DNA of 64,000 nucleotides from Brevibacillus sp. JNUCC-41 (GTDB taxonomy: Bacteria > Bacillota > Bacilli > Bacillales > DSM-1321). The position numbers were made by a program, and so were the translations under genes. Within the stretch, counting starts at the first letter, position 1. Every line of letters begins with the position of its first letter. This document shows, piece by piece, positions 54,841 to 63,815 of this stretch. Location: contig NZ_CP062163.1 of NCBI RefSeq assembly GCF_014844095.1, positions 4,249,501 to 4,313,500 of the forward strand, written 5' to 3'. The notes below the pieces were generated by a model. The model saw only the letters and a program-made list of their open reading frames with translations. It made no database searches and had not been told where the DNA came from.

Positions 54841-55623
54841 ATGACTTCATTAGTGGAGATCAGTCATGAAGATAAGGGAATTGCCCTCGTGACTTTGAAC
54901 CGGCCGGATGCTGCTAATGCTCTATCCACGGAACTTCTTCATTGCTTAGTCGAAGGGCTGTATGAATTGAAAAGAGATTCAAATTTACGAACGGTCATTT
55001 TAACGGGAGCAGGTGAAAAGGCGTTTTGTGCAGGTGCGGATCTTAAGGAACGAGCAGGTATGAATGATGATAAAGTCAGGGAGACAGTCAAGTTGATTGG
55101 TGACACGATTACGGCTGTAGAAAACCTTCCAGTTCCAGTCATCGCCGCGATTAACGGTTCGGCTTTTGGCGGAGGGCTGGAGTTGGCACTCGCATGTGAC
55201 ATACGCATCGCATCGGAAACGGCTAAGGTTGGACTGACAGAAACATCTTTAGGCATCATCCCAGGCGCCGGTGGTACTCAGCGTCTGCCGCGGATAGTCG
55301 GGATGCCGACAGCGAAGGAACTGATTTATACGGCAAGGAGGTTGGATGCAAAAACCGCACATGACTTGAAAATCATCAGTCATGTATATTCACCCCAACA
55401 TTTACTTGAGGAAGCGAAAAAATTGGCTGGGGAAATTGCGGTCAATGCCCCATTAGCACTCAGGGCTGCAAAAGCGGCGATCAATCAAGGGGCTGAGACT
55501 AATTTGAAAACAGGATTGCAAATTGAAAAAGACTGCTATCAGACAACTTTAAAAACCCGTGACCGACTGGAGGGTCTGTCAGCATTCAAGGAAAAGCGCA
55601 AACCGGTTTTTAAGGGCCAATGA
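54841..55623 (+). CDS. yngF: Enoyl-CoA hydratase, methylglutaconyl-CoA hydratase candidate (YngF-like)
   Basis: A 260-residue crotonase-fold enzyme. The oxyanion hole and active-site regions are AFCAGADLKER near residue 60 and GSAFGGGLELALACDIR near 105; ETSLGIIPGAGGTQRL near 135 has the second catalytic Glu region. In this operon it is expected to hydrate 3-methylglutaconyl-CoA to HMG-CoA between the carboxylase and the lyase. It begins 19 nt after the lyase stop and overlaps the next frame at ATGA. Confidence 0.87.
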   Translation: MTSLVEISHEDKGIALVTLNRPDAANALSTELLHCLVEGLYELKRDSNLRTVILTGAGEKAFCAGADLKERAGMNDDKVRETVKLIGDTITAVENLPVPVIAAINGSAFGGGLELALACDIRIASETAKVGLTETSLGIIPGAGGTQRLPRIVGMPTAKELIYTARRLDAKTAHDLKIISHVYSPQHLLEEAKKLAGEIAVNAPLALRAAKAAINQGAETNLKTGLQIEKDCYQTTLKTRDRLEGLSAFKEKRKPVFKGQ

Positions 55624-55646
55624 TTTCAATTGAAGGAGGAACAGGG

Positions 55647-57176
55647 ATGGTAACGACGGATAAACTAACCGAAACGGTTGAAACGATTAAAAAAGGCGGT
55701 TTAGAAAAATATCATCAAAAAAACGCTGAAAAAGGAAAGCTTTTCGTACGTGAACGGCTCGAGCTGCTTTTCGATGAAGGGGTTGAAATAGAGGACGCTT
55801 TCTTTGCTAATTGTGCCAGTGATGGATTGCCTGCTGATGGTGTAGTTACAGGCATCGGGAAAATCAATGGTCAAAGGGTCTGTGTCATGGCCAATGATTC
55901 GACTGTAAAAGCTGGTTCCTGGGGAGCAAGGACCGTCGAGAAAATCATTCGCATTCAGGAAACAGCTGAAAAGCTGCAGTTGCCCCTTCTTTATTTAGTC
56001 GATTCTGCCGGGGCACGAATTACGGATCAAGTTGAAATGTTTCCGGGACGCCGCGGAGCAGGACGAATCTTTTACAATCAAGTGAAGTTATCAGGAAAAG
56101 TCCCGCAAATTTGTCTATTGTTCGGTCCGTCTGCCGCAGGAGGGGCATATATCCCAGCTTTTTGTGATATTGTCGTAATGGTCGATGGCAATGCTTCCAT
56201 GTATTTAGGTTCGCCGAGAATGGCAGAAATGGTCATTGGCGAAAAAGTAAGCGAAGAGGAAATGGGCGGGGCGAAAATGCATTGTTCTGTGTCAGGATGC
56301 GGGGATGTGCTTGTCAAGTCGGAGGAAGAATCCATCGCGTTTGCGCGCAGATACTTAAGCTATTTTCCAGGAAATTATCAAGAAAGACCTAAAAGCGTAA
56401 AACCTGAGCTGCCTGCGGATTTCGAAAAAACATTGGAAGAACTGATTCCCAAAAATCAGAATGCACCCTTTAATATGTATGACCTGATCGATAGGGTTAT
56501 AGACAGGCAATCGTTTTGTGAAATCAAGAAACTATTTGCACCCGAATTGATTACTGGGCTTGCAAGGCTTAATGGACAAACGATAGGGATCATAGCCAAT
56601 CAGCCGCGTGTCAAGGGCGGCGTCCTGTTCCATGATTCAGCTGATAAGGCAGCCAAGTTCATCAATTTATGTGATGCTTTCCATATTCCGCTGTTGTTCC
56701 TGGTGGATATTCCAGGATTCATGATTGGTACGAAGGTCGAACAGGCAGGAATTATTCGCCATGGTGCGAAAATGATTTCGGCCATGAGTGAAGCCACCGT
56801 TCCCAAGATTTCTGTCATTGTCCGTAAGGCTTATGGTGCGGGACTATACGCGATGGCTGGTCCCGCTTTTGAACCTGACTGCGTTCTTGCCTTACCGACG
56901 GCATTGATTGCTGTCATGGGGGCAGAGGCTGCGGTCAATGCAGTCTATGCCAATAAAATAAATGCGATGGAACCAGAAGAGCGCCCAGCATTCATCGAAC
57001 AGAAGCGCAATGAGTATAATGAAGATATCGATATCTACCGCTTAGCCTCCGAAATGATTGTTGATGGCATCATCCAGCCAAATGACTTGCGAGATGAATT
57101 GAGTGCCAGATTTGAAGCGTATAGCAGTAAACAATTGACATTTACCGATCGTAAACATGGGGTCTATCCCGTTTAA
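55647..57176 (+). CDS. yngE: Acyl-CoA carboxyltransferase subunit, methylcrotonyl-CoA carboxylase type (YngE-like)
   Basis: A 509-residue biotin-dependent carboxyltransferase with two crotonase-like halves. LVDSAGARITDQVEMFPGRRGAG-type sequence in the N-half, GPSAAGGAYIPAFCD near residue 165 and LFLVDIPGFMIG and GAGLYAMAGPAFEPD in the C-half are typical. ATG 55647 is used because GAAGGAGG lies nine bases upstream; a longer frame starts at 55620 overlapping the previous stop. It transfers the carboxyl group from the biotin carrier to 3-methylcrotonyl-CoA, or possibly propionyl-CoA. It is the last gene of the operon. Confidence 0.88.
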   Translation: MVTTDKLTETVETIKKGGLEKYHQKNAEKGKLFVRERLELLFDEGVEIEDAFFANCASDGLPADGVVTGIGKINGQRVCVMANDSTVKAGSWGARTVEKIIRIQETAEKLQLPLLYLVDSAGARITDQVEMFPGRRGAGRIFYNQVKLSGKVPQICLLFGPSAAGGAYIPAFCDIVVMVDGNASMYLGSPRMAEMVIGEKVSEEEMGGAKMHCSVSGCGDVLVKSEEESIAFARRYLSYFPGNYQERPKSVKPELPADFEKTLEELIPKNQNAPFNMYDLIDRVIDRQSFCEIKKLFAPELITGLARLNGQTIGIIANQPRVKGGVLFHDSADKAAKFINLCDAFHIPLLFLVDIPGFMIGTKVEQAGIIRHGAKMISAMSEATVPKISVIVRKAYGAGLYAMAGPAFEPDCVLALPTALIAVMGAEAAVNAVYANKINAMEPEERPAFIEQKRNEYNEDIDIYRLASEMIVDGIIQPNDLRDELSARFEAYSSKQLTFTDRKHGVYPV

Positions 57177-57191
57177 AGAATACAATTAACA

Positions 57192-57214
57192 AGCCCGGTC
57201 ATCATGACCGGGCT
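57192..57214 (+). terminator. Strong hairpin at the end of the leucine operon
   Basis: AGCCCGGTCAT and ATGACCGGGCT form an 11-bp GC-rich stem with a one-base loop, 16 nt after the stop. The T tract behind it is weak (ATTGATC), so it may be a terminator of moderate strength. Confidence 0.65.
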
Positions 57215-57301
57215 ATTGATCATGTAAGAAAATAAATGATTTTTTGAATAATTAGAAAATTTTTCTGATTTTGAGTTGCTAAATTACACAAGGAATAGTA
57301 C

Positions 57302-57331
57302 TATAATTAGTAATTAATGATTTACTAATTA
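57302..57331 (+). promoter_or_regulatory. Promoter -10 and palindromic NrtR operator candidate
   Basis: TATAAT at 57302-57307 is overlapped by the perfect inverted repeat TAATTAGTAA-N8-TTACTAATTA (57304-57331), about 40 nt before the NrtR-like gene. Position over the -10 element suits autorepression. No good -35 element is apparent. NrtR binding is inferred. Confidence 0.6.
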
Positions 57332-57369
57332 CTTAATCCCATACTTAGTGAAAGAAAGTGAGAGTTGCC

Positions 57370-58134
57370 ATGGTTCAGCAGGAAAAAAAGAAATATATTA
57401 CTCCAGATGGATACACAGCAGATATTGCGATCTTTACGATTACAGCGAAGAAAACGGCAGAGAAAGCCCCGCCTGAAATGTTTTTGAAGCTATTATTAAT
57501 CAAACGTGCCACAAAAGATAAGGAAGGAAGCCCCAATGTTGAAGGAGATAAATGGGCCTTACCTGGAGGCTTTGTCAATGCTGGCGAAACTGCTTATGAA
57601 GCAGCCAAAAGAGAATTGAAAGAAGAAACGGGTGTAGCTGGATTCCATGTCAAGCATTTCGGGGTTTATGACCAGCCGGGACGCGATCCCAGGGGATGGA
57701 TCATCTCCAATGCCTTTTATGCAATTGTCCAGGAAGAGTTTCTTCATCAAAGAAAAGCGAATGACGATGCAGCCGAAGTTGAATTGTTCACGATTCAGGA
57801 AGCCTTACAATTAGATCTTGCATTCGATCATTATACAATTATAAACGATGCTATGAATTTAATGAAAAAAGAAATGGTGCAAACGACGATAGCCCAAAAT
57901 TTCCTGCCGGATGAATTTACGCTTTCTGAACTGCAACGGGTTTTGCTGACTGCCAGAGATGATGCGAAAATCAGCGCAGACTCACTTTTTTATGCAAAAG
58001 CGCCGAAACTCCCGTTTTTGGAGAAAGTCTTGGATGAAAAAGGAATGCAGAAGAAAACGAAACGTAATTCTTATCGGCCTTCACAGCTTTACCGATTTAA
58101 TGCAGAGGTTGTCATGGACTCTATTTACTACTGA
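57370..58134 (+). CDS. nrtR: NrtR-family Nudix-domain transcriptional regulator of NAD metabolism
   Basis: A 254-residue protein: an N-terminal Nudix domain (residues 1-145) joined to a C-terminal winged helix (about 170-240, FTLSELQRVLLTARDDAKIS region). The Nudix box is complete (GFVNAGETAYEAAKRE, then LKEETGV), whereas many NrtR proteins have lost it, so ADP-ribose hydrolysis may still occur. NrtR repressors sense ADP-ribose-like ligands and control NAD salvage genes. ATG 57370 lies after GTGAGAG. It is followed in the same direction by nicotinamidase, nicotinate phosphoribosyltransferase and NAD synthetase. Confidence 0.85.
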   Translation: MVQQEKKKYITPDGYTADIAIFTITAKKTAEKAPPEMFLKLLLIKRATKDKEGSPNVEGDKWALPGGFVNAGETAYEAAKRELKEETGVAGFHVKHFGVYDQPGRDPRGWIISNAFYAIVQEEFLHQRKANDDAAEVELFTIQEALQLDLAFDHYTIINDAMNLMKKEMVQTTIAQNFLPDEFTLSELQRVLLTARDDAKISADSLFYAKAPKLPFLEKVLDEKGMQKKTKRNSYRPSQLYRFNAEVVMDSIYY

Positions 58135-58148
58135 GGGGGAATCGTGCC

Positions 58149-58700
58149 ATGGGAAAAAAGGCATTGATCAATATAGATTATACGTATGACTTCGTGGCAG
58201 ACGGGGGTTCATTGACCTGCGGGAAGCCAGGCCAGGATATCGAAAAGACACTTGTCAGTATAACCAAGGATTTTATCAAACAAGGTGAATACACGGTATT
58301 CGCGATTGATTTACATGTAGAAGGAGACCGCTTACATCCCGAATCGAATTTGTTTCCACCGCATAATATTAGCGGTACAATGGGTAGAGACCTCTACGGG
58401 GCGTTAAAAGAGGAATATGAAACAAATAAAAATCAAAAGAATGTTCATTATATAGATAAAACACGTTATTCGGCCTTTGCAGGAACGGACCTTGATATTC
58501 GCCTGCGGGAACGCCACATTACCGATGTATATTTGGTCGGGGTTTGTACAGATATCTGTATTTTGCATACGGCAATCGACGCTTATAATCTAGGCTATAA
58601 AATCTTTGTATATGAAAATGCTGTGGCCTCGTTCAATGATGCCGGTCACCATTGGGCGCTTGGACATTTTAAAGGATCTCTTGGAGCAACCATTCTATAA
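58149..58700 (+). CDS. pncA: Nicotinamidase
   Basis: A 183-residue isochorismatase-fold hydrolase converting nicotinamide to nicotinate and ammonia. The catalytic Asp is in INIDYTYDFVADGG near residue 8, a metal-binding region in DLHVEGDRLHPES near 57, and the catalytic Cys in GVCTDICILHTA near 136. The pattern KTRYSAFAGTDL near 103 is shared with B. subtilis PncA. It begins 14 nt after nrtR. It supplies nicotinate to the phosphoribosyltransferase encoded next. Confidence 0.93.
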   Translation: MGKKALINIDYTYDFVADGGSLTCGKPGQDIEKTLVSITKDFIKQGEYTVFAIDLHVEGDRLHPESNLFPPHNISGTMGRDLYGALKEEYETNKNQKNVHYIDKTRYSAFAGTDLDIRLRERHITDVYLVGVCTDICILHTAIDAYNLGYKIFVYENAVASFNDAGHHWALGHFKGSLGATIL

Positions 58701-58761
58701 TATCCATAAACGCAACAGAATAGAAGGGAAGCGAATGCTTCTCTTTTGGGAGGAACTATCC

Positions 58762-60231
58762 ATGGAAAAAAAGTACAATGACGACAGTTACGCATTACAC
58801 ACTGATTTATACCAAATCAATATGGCCCAAACTTATTGGCAGGACAAAACACATAATCGAAAGGCAGTTTTCGAAATATTTTTCAGAAAGCTTCCATTTA
58901 ACAGCGGATATGCGATTTTTGCGGGACTTGAAAAAATTGTCCATTACCTTCAAAACTTTTCCTTCTCGGAAAGTGATATCGACTATTTAAAAAATGATCT
59001 GCACTATGATGAAGAATTTTTGAACTATTTGCGTAACATCCGTTTCACGGGAGCCATACGCTGCATGAAAGAGGGAGAGCTTGTCTTCGGCAATGAACCG
59101 ATTTTACGGGTGGAGGCACCGCTTGGTGAGGCTCAACTCATTGAAACTGCGCTGCTTAATATTGTGAACTTTCACACACTCGTGGCAACAAAAGCTTCGC
59201 GCATCAAGCAGGTCATCGGTGAAGAATCTGCCCTTGAATTCGGTTCAAGGCGGGCACAAGAAATGGATGCTGCAATTTGGGGAGCGAGAGCGGCCTATAT
59301 TGCTGGCTTTGATTCCACCAGTAATGTACGTGCTGGCAAGCTGTTCGGCATTCCGGTTTCAGGGACTCATGCACATTCCATGATCCAAGCTTATAAAGAT
59401 GAATATACCGCTTTTCATAAATATGCTGTTTCCCATAAAGACTGTGTATTCTTGGTTGATACTTATGATACATTGCGCTCTGGCATCCCGAATGCAATCC
59501 GTGTTGCCAAGGAACTGGGCGATAAAATCAATTTCATTGGCGTCCGTCTTGACAGCGGTGATTTAGCTTACTTATCAAAAGAAGCACGACGTATGCTTGA
59601 TGCTGCAGGATTCCATGATGCGAAGATCGTCGCTTCCAATGACTTGGATGAATATACGATCATCAACTTGAAACAACAAGGAGCAAGAATTGACATTTGG
59701 GGCATCGGAACCAAATTGATTACGGCTTATGATCAGCCAGCTCTCGGTGCCGTTTATAAAATGGTTTCAATAGAGGGCGAAGATGGGAATATGAGAGATA
59801 CCATCAAAATTTCTTCTAACCCTGAAAAGGTTACGACACCTGGTTTAAAACGAGTTTATCGCATCATCAATAAAGTGAACCATCATGCTGAAGGTGATTA
59901 TTTGGCGATGGAATATGAGAAGCCGCAGGAACAGGAAAAATTAAAAATGTTTCATCCTGTCCATACCTTCCTAAGTAAATTCGTCACGGATTTCGATGCG
60001 GTTGATCTGCATGTGGATATTTTCAAGGATGGAAGTTTGATTTATGAATTGCCAACCATAGATGAAATCAAGGCATTCACGCAAAAAAATCTCCAAGTAT
60101 TATGGCCGGAGTACCTGCGTGCACTTAATCCTGAAGAATACCCGGTAGATCTAAGCCAGGATTGTTGGGATAATAAAATGAGGAATATAGATGAAGTTAA
60201 AGCCAATGTAGAAAGAATGCTTACGAAATGA
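58762..60231 (+). CDS. pncB: Nicotinate phosphoribosyltransferase
   Basis: A 489-residue enzyme making nicotinate mononucleotide from nicotinate and [23 protein letters not shown] is the usual N-terminus; the phosphate-binding region [10 protein letters not shown] (near residue 205) contains the His phosphorylated in the family, and [20 protein letters not shown] lies near 260. ATG 58762 follows GGGAGGAAC; the frame is open upstream into the pncA gene but without a site. The length agrees with Bacillus PncB. Confidence 0.93.
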   Translation: MEKKYNDDSYALHTDLYQINMAQTYWQDKTHNRKAVFEIFFRKLPFNSGYAIFAGLEKIVHYLQNFSFSESDIDYLKNDLHYDEEFLNYLRNIRFTGAIRCMKEGELVFGNEPILRVEAPLGEAQLIETALLNIVNFHTLVATKASRIKQVIGEESALEFGSRRAQEMDAAIWGARAAYIAGFDSTSNVRAGKLFGIPVSGTHAHSMIQAYKDEYTAFHKYAVSHKDCVFLVDTYDTLRSGIPNAIRVAKELGDKINFIGVRLDSGDLAYLSKEARRMLDAAGFHDAKIVASNDLDEYTIINLKQQGARIDIWGIGTKLITAYDQPALGAVYKMVSIEGEDGNMRDTIKISSNPEKVTTPGLKRVYRIINKVNHHAEGDYLAMEYEKPQEQEKLKMFHPVHTFLSKFVTDFDAVDLHVDIFKDGSLIYELPTIDEIKAFTQKNLQVLWPEYLRALNPEEYPVDLSQDCWDNKMRNIDEVKANVERMLTK

Positions 60232-60265
60232 CAATCCTATTTTATTAGAAAGCGGGGCTTTGCCA

Positions 60266-61096
60266 ATGCGTCCATTACAAAAAGAAATCGTAAAAAAATT
60301 ACTTGTCCAACCAACGATCGACCCTGAAGTTGAATTCAGGAAAAGTGTTGATCTATTAAAAGGGTATATGAAGAAAAATACGTTTCTGAAAAGCTTTGTA
60401 CTTGGAATATCTGGAGGGCAAGATTCAACACTGGCGGGGTATATTGCCCAAACCGCTGTCAACGAATTGAACGAAGAAACGAATGGCAACGACTATAAGT
60501 TTGTTGCTGTAAGCTTGCCATATGGAGTGCAGGCTGATGAAGATGACAGGCAGCTTGCATTAAAATTCATCAAGCCAAGCCAAACGGTTACAGTCAACAT
60601 CAAGGAAGCGGTGGATGCATCAGTAAAAGCTGTGGAAGAAGCAGTTTCTGAAAAGCTAACGAATTTCTTAAGGGGAAATGTTAAAGCACGTGAGCGAATG
60701 AAGGTACAATATGATTTAGCCGGACTTTATAAAGGCGTCGTGCTGGGTACGGACCATGCAGCAGAAGCGATCACAGGTTTCTTTACGAAACATGGTGACG
60801 GCGCAGCGGATATCATTCCATTATACCGTTTAAATAAAAGGCAAGGAAAAGAAATCCTGAAATTCGTCGGTGCACCTGAGCGTCTTTATAAGAAAATACC
60901 AACGGCCGATTTGGAAGATGACAAACCGTTACTTCCTGATGAAGCGGCTTTAGGCGTTAGCTACGATGAAATCGATGATTACCTTGAAGGCAAGGAAATC
61001 AGAACGGAAGCTGCTGAAATCATCGAAGGTTGGTATACTAAAACCGAACATAAACGTAATGAAGCCATTAACGTTTATGATACTTGGTGGAAATAA
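60266..61096 (+). CDS. nadE: NH3-dependent NAD+ synthetase
   Basis: A 276-residue NadE with the ATP-pyrophosphatase P-loop [19 protein letters not shown] near residue 47. The deamido-NAD binding region [23 protein letters not shown] near 170 and the C-terminal [12 protein letters not shown] agree with Bacillus NadE. It lacks the glutaminase domain, so it uses free ammonia. ATG 60266 follows GCGGGG; an in-frame TTG at 60260 is rejected. It closes the NAD salvage operon; a nicotinate-mononucleotide adenylyltransferase must be encoded elsewhere. Confidence 0.95.
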   Translation: MRPLQKEIVKKLLVQPTIDPEVEFRKSVDLLKGYMKKNTFLKSFVLGISGGQDSTLAGYIAQTAVNELNEETNGNDYKFVAVSLPYGVQADEDDRQLALKFIKPSQTVTVNIKEAVDASVKAVEEAVSEKLTNFLRGNVKARERMKVQYDLAGLYKGVVLGTDHAAEAITGFFTKHGDGAADIIPLYRLNKRQGKEILKFVGAPERLYKKIPTADLEDDKPLLPDEAALGVSYDEIDDYLEGKEIRTEAAEIIEGWYTKTEHKRNEAINVYDTWWK

Positions 61097-61112
61097 GAAG
61101 CTGATAAGTTAT

Positions 61113-61140
61113 CCCGCATCACATAAGATGCGGGTTTTTT
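61113..61140 (+). terminator. rho-independent terminator of the NAD salvage operon
   Basis: CCCGCATC pairs with GATGCGGG around ACATAA and is followed by TTTTTT. Confidence 0.93.
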
Positions 61141-61209
61141 GGCAAGACATTACAAGCACCTTGGCCAACACATCAGTAATGATAATTTTACCGCAAAGGG
61201 GAAAACGAA

Positions 61210-62235
61210 ATGTCGACTCTACATATGGATATATCCAGGAATATTGAAGAAACGAGCAAGGAAGTTGAATTCTCGGGTGTAATTGGTGTGAAAGCGGGAG
61301 ATGACCTGATCCATAGTTCAGCACATGGCTATTCCAATCGAGCGGATGAAATCATGAATACGACCGAAACAAGGTTCGGAATTGCTTCCGGGTGTAAACT
61401 GTTTACGGCAATATCCATTTGCCAGTTAATACAAAAAGGGACACTTAGGTTTAATACCAAGTTGAAAGACTGTCTTCCGAACGTGTTTCCTGATTTCAAC
61501 CAAAATATAACCATACATCACCTCTTAACACACTCTTCAGGCATTCCTGATTACTTTGATGAAGAAGTGATGGATGATTTTGAAGAGCTTTGGCAGAAAA
61601 ATCCGATGTACCATATAAAAAGATTAAAAGATTTCCTGCCAATGTTTCAAGAAGAGCTGATGATGTTCGAACCTGGGGAAAGATTTCATTACAATAATGC
61701 AGGCTATATTATATTAGGGTTGATTGTTGAGGAACTAACCGGACTTGAATTTACTGAATATATCGACAAGAAGATCTTTCTGCCTTGTGAAATGAAAGAT
61801 TCCGGATATTTTTCCATGGATCAGCTACCTAAAAATACTGCATTAGGGTACATTGACGAAGAAAATGGAGCATGGAGAACAAATGTTTATTCCCTTCCGA
61901 TCAAAGGCGGTGCGGATGGAGGGGCGTATATTACAACATCGGATATGTTCAGATTTTGGGAAGGGTTATTTTCGAATCAGTTACTGAATCAAGCGTATAC
62001 CAATCTTTTATTGAAGCCCCATATTGCTATGGAAGATGAAGGGGAATACTACGGATATGGCATATGGATAAGTAAAAAAAATGAAGCGATTTTCAAATAT
62101 CATCTTATGGGGTATGACCCGGGTGTAAGTTTCAATTCAGCGGTATATCCGGCGAGTCGATTGAAAACCGTCATTACTTCAAATGAAAACACGGGACCAT
62201 ACCATATTGCTTACGCGATTGAGAAAGAACTATGA
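61210..62235 (+). CDS. Beta-lactamase family serine hydrolase
   Basis: A 341-residue class C-type serine hydrolase without a signal peptide. The nucleophile motif SxxK is SGCK near residue 60 (FGIASGCKLFTAI), the YxN motif is YNN near 158 (FHYNNAGYIILG), and the third motif region is near 290 (YHLMGYDPGVSF), without a clear KTG. Such proteins range over esterases, peptidases and amidases. AAGGGG stands before ATG 61210. It is a single gene flanked by terminators. It is paralogous in kind to the split hydrolase at 42.4 kb. Confidence 0.82.
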   Translation: MSTLHMDISRNIEETSKEVEFSGVIGVKAGDDLIHSSAHGYSNRADEIMNTTETRFGIASGCKLFTAISICQLIQKGTLRFNTKLKDCLPNVFPDFNQNITIHHLLTHSSGIPDYFDEEVMDDFEELWQKNPMYHIKRLKDFLPMFQEELMMFEPGERFHYNNAGYIILGLIVEELTGLEFTEYIDKKIFLPCEMKDSGYFSMDQLPKNTALGYIDEENGAWRTNVYSLPIKGGADGGAYITTSDMFRFWEGLFSNQLLNQAYTNLLLKPHIAMEDEGEYYGYGIWISKKNEAIFKYHLMGYDPGVSFNSAVYPASRLKTVITSNENTGPYHIAYAIEKEL

Positions 62236-62275
62236 ACAAAGGGAACCTTTCTGCTTGTGAAGGGTCCCTTTGTTT
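62235..62275 (+). terminator. rho-independent terminator after the serine hydrolase
   Basis: AACAAAGGGA pairs with TCCCTTTGTT, with ACCTTT/AAGGGT pairing further in. It directly follows the stop codon. Confidence 0.85.
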
Positions 62276-62316
62276 ATAGTCAATGTGAATTCTTTCATGG
62301 AGAACCTGTTTTAGAA

Positions 62317-62421
62317 TTAAGAAAGGGACGAATTCGCATTCAATTGCTCGATTGTTTCCAGAAATTCAGGATTTTCTAGTGAAGATACTTCAACTGTACC
62401 TTTATTTAAGACGCGGCGCAT
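62317..62421 (-). CDS. Possible small protein or gene fragment
   Basis: A 34-residue minus-strand frame starting at ATG 62421 (MRRVLNKGTVEVSSLENPEF, then LETIEQLNA). It reads like real protein, with alternating polar and hydrophobic residues, and the frame continues a few codons upstream (KKWKV). The ribosome binding site is weak (GGAAAG close to the ATG). It may be a small protein or the tail of a lost gene. I do not recognise it. Confidence 0.25.
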   Translation of the reverse strand: MRRVLNKGTVEVSSLENPEFLETIEQLNANSSLS

Positions 62422-62566
62422 TACTTTCCATTTCTTGTATTAGGTAGATCTTTAAGTTCAAGGCTTTTCCAAACAAAGAATTTGTATATTTAGATATCTT
62501 GAAGTAGAGTATATTTAATAAACATTATTTTAACCGGTATTTTCCGATGGAGGTTCTTTTTACTTT

Positions 62567-62860
62567 ATGAAGGCAAGATATGAACTCGCGAATATGAACT
62601 TAACAGTAAGCAATGTGACTTTACGTAATGCGGCGGATAGTTATGTCCTCTTGAAAGCTGCAGATGATCAAAATAATGAAATCACGATAAAGCTTTCCCA
62701 CGAGCAAGCGGAATTTCTGGAAGCGGAATTAAGGGAAGTGAATCGCCGCCGCAGGGAAAATAGTCCTGATATATCCGGGTATGACCAGGAACGTATTAAT
62801 GACGACGATTCTTTCAATCTGTTCAGCATTGATTTATTCAATGAAAGTGAACCGAAGTAA
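62567..62860 (+). CDS. Small cytoplasmic protein of unknown function
   Basis: A 97-residue, acidic protein without membrane segments. The first half is probably beta-rich (YELANMNLTVSNVTLRNAAD), followed by a charged helix (SHEQAEFLEAELREVNRRRR) and an acidic tail. I do not recognise the family. GGAGG lies 13 bases before ATG 62567, a longer spacing than usual. It stands alone, with no neighbour that points to a function. Confidence 0.55.
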   Translation: MKARYELANMNLTVSNVTLRNAADSYVLLKAADDQNNEITIKLSHEQAEFLEAELREVNRRRRENSPDISGYDQERINDDDSFNLFSIDLFNESEPK

Positions 62861-63025
62861 TTGAGAGTATATATTACCCCGAATCAAATTTTCTTCTCTG
62901 TAACCTTCCTTCGGGTTTAAGATGATGCTACAGAGATTTTATCATTCCCGCCAATACAAAATCCGAATTTAAAGTTATTGAAAGGCCATTAGGAATGTTT
63001 TGAGCAAGGTGACCTATCGTTACCT

Positions 63026-63430
63026 TTATTTTGATGGCTTGAAAAAATTCTTCACCAAAAGGAAAATGGATGATAGTACAGCAAAAACCATGAAAAATAC
63101 GATGAACCCCCAAAGGCCTACCGCCGCATCCTGAAACTCCATATTCCCCCTGCTGGTAAGGGCTTGCTGTATTTCAATGGCAAATACTAAAACAACCATG
63201 ACGGTAAAGGTATAAAGGAAAGAGAGTATCGTTATCCCAAAACGCATCCGGGAAATTAAATTAGATAAAAATAACACGAACAAAAATATGATGATACCGA
63301 TGATCCCCATTATCCAAAAATGCAAATCTTTGTCCGTTGCATTTGAATTTAATGTGTCACTCACAAAGAATAGGATGAAATCGTGAAGATTATTGACGAT
63401 TTCAGCTAATATCTGGATGATTTCTTTCAT
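63026..63430 (-). CDS. Small integral membrane protein of unknown function
   Basis: A 134-residue protein with three to four membrane helices (around residues 35-60, 65-85 and 105-128), separated by a loop carrying TSRGNMEFQD. GGAGGTG precedes ATG 63430 at normal spacing, so the gene is likely real. The C-terminus is short and basic (NFFKPSK). No family was recognised and no operon partner lies nearby. Confidence 0.65.
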   Translation of the reverse strand: MKEIIQILAEIVNNLHDFILFFVSDTLNSNATDKDLHFWIMGIIGIIIFLFVLFLSNLISRMRFGITILSFLYTFTVMVVLVFAIEIQQALTSRGNMEFQDAAVGLWGFIVFFMVFAVLSSIFLLVKNFFKPSK

Positions 63431-63815
63431 TTTTCACACCTCCAATCCTTAGATTATAGCAGGTTATAAATCTATATAGAAGAGGGCGTTGCCAGACTGA
63501 CCTTCGATGGAAGTAATATGAAATCATAGACATGTTAAGAGAAGTATATCCCGGGTAACGTAAAAAAACATAAGGAAATGAATTGGGAAGTCAGGAAATG
63601 CAACGTCAGTTTACTAAGATTATAGTTAATAGATCAACCAAAATACATAAAAAAAATAAAGTATAAGCGATTCAGGGAAAGTATGTGTGTCTATTTCCAA
63701 TGTTTTAATGCCTTTAGCGATCTTAACCATGGTTTGTTGTTTGGATCGGTTTCTTTATTATAATGCTAGTAAAAAATATCTTTACTTAATGCTTTCATGG
63801 TTGGAGGAAAAAAGA
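63431..63815 (+). promoter_or_regulatory. Intergenic region with promoter for the last gene
   Basis: No gene is seen in 385 bases. TTGTTT (63737-63742) and TATAAT (63759-63764) with a 16-base spacer form a likely promoter, 52 nt before the next start. The rest shows no strong repeat. Confidence 0.45.

Noticed and set aside
58725..58745. Short hairpin GAAGC-GAAT-GCTTC followed by TCTTTT between pncA and pncB
   Set aside because: The stem is only five pairs and the operon clearly continues; too weak to call an attenuator.
62928..63025. Minus-strand frame reading IKVTIGHLAQNIPNGLSITL after the small membrane protein gene
   Set aside because: It has no start of its own outside the overlapping gene and no recognised family; probably chance.
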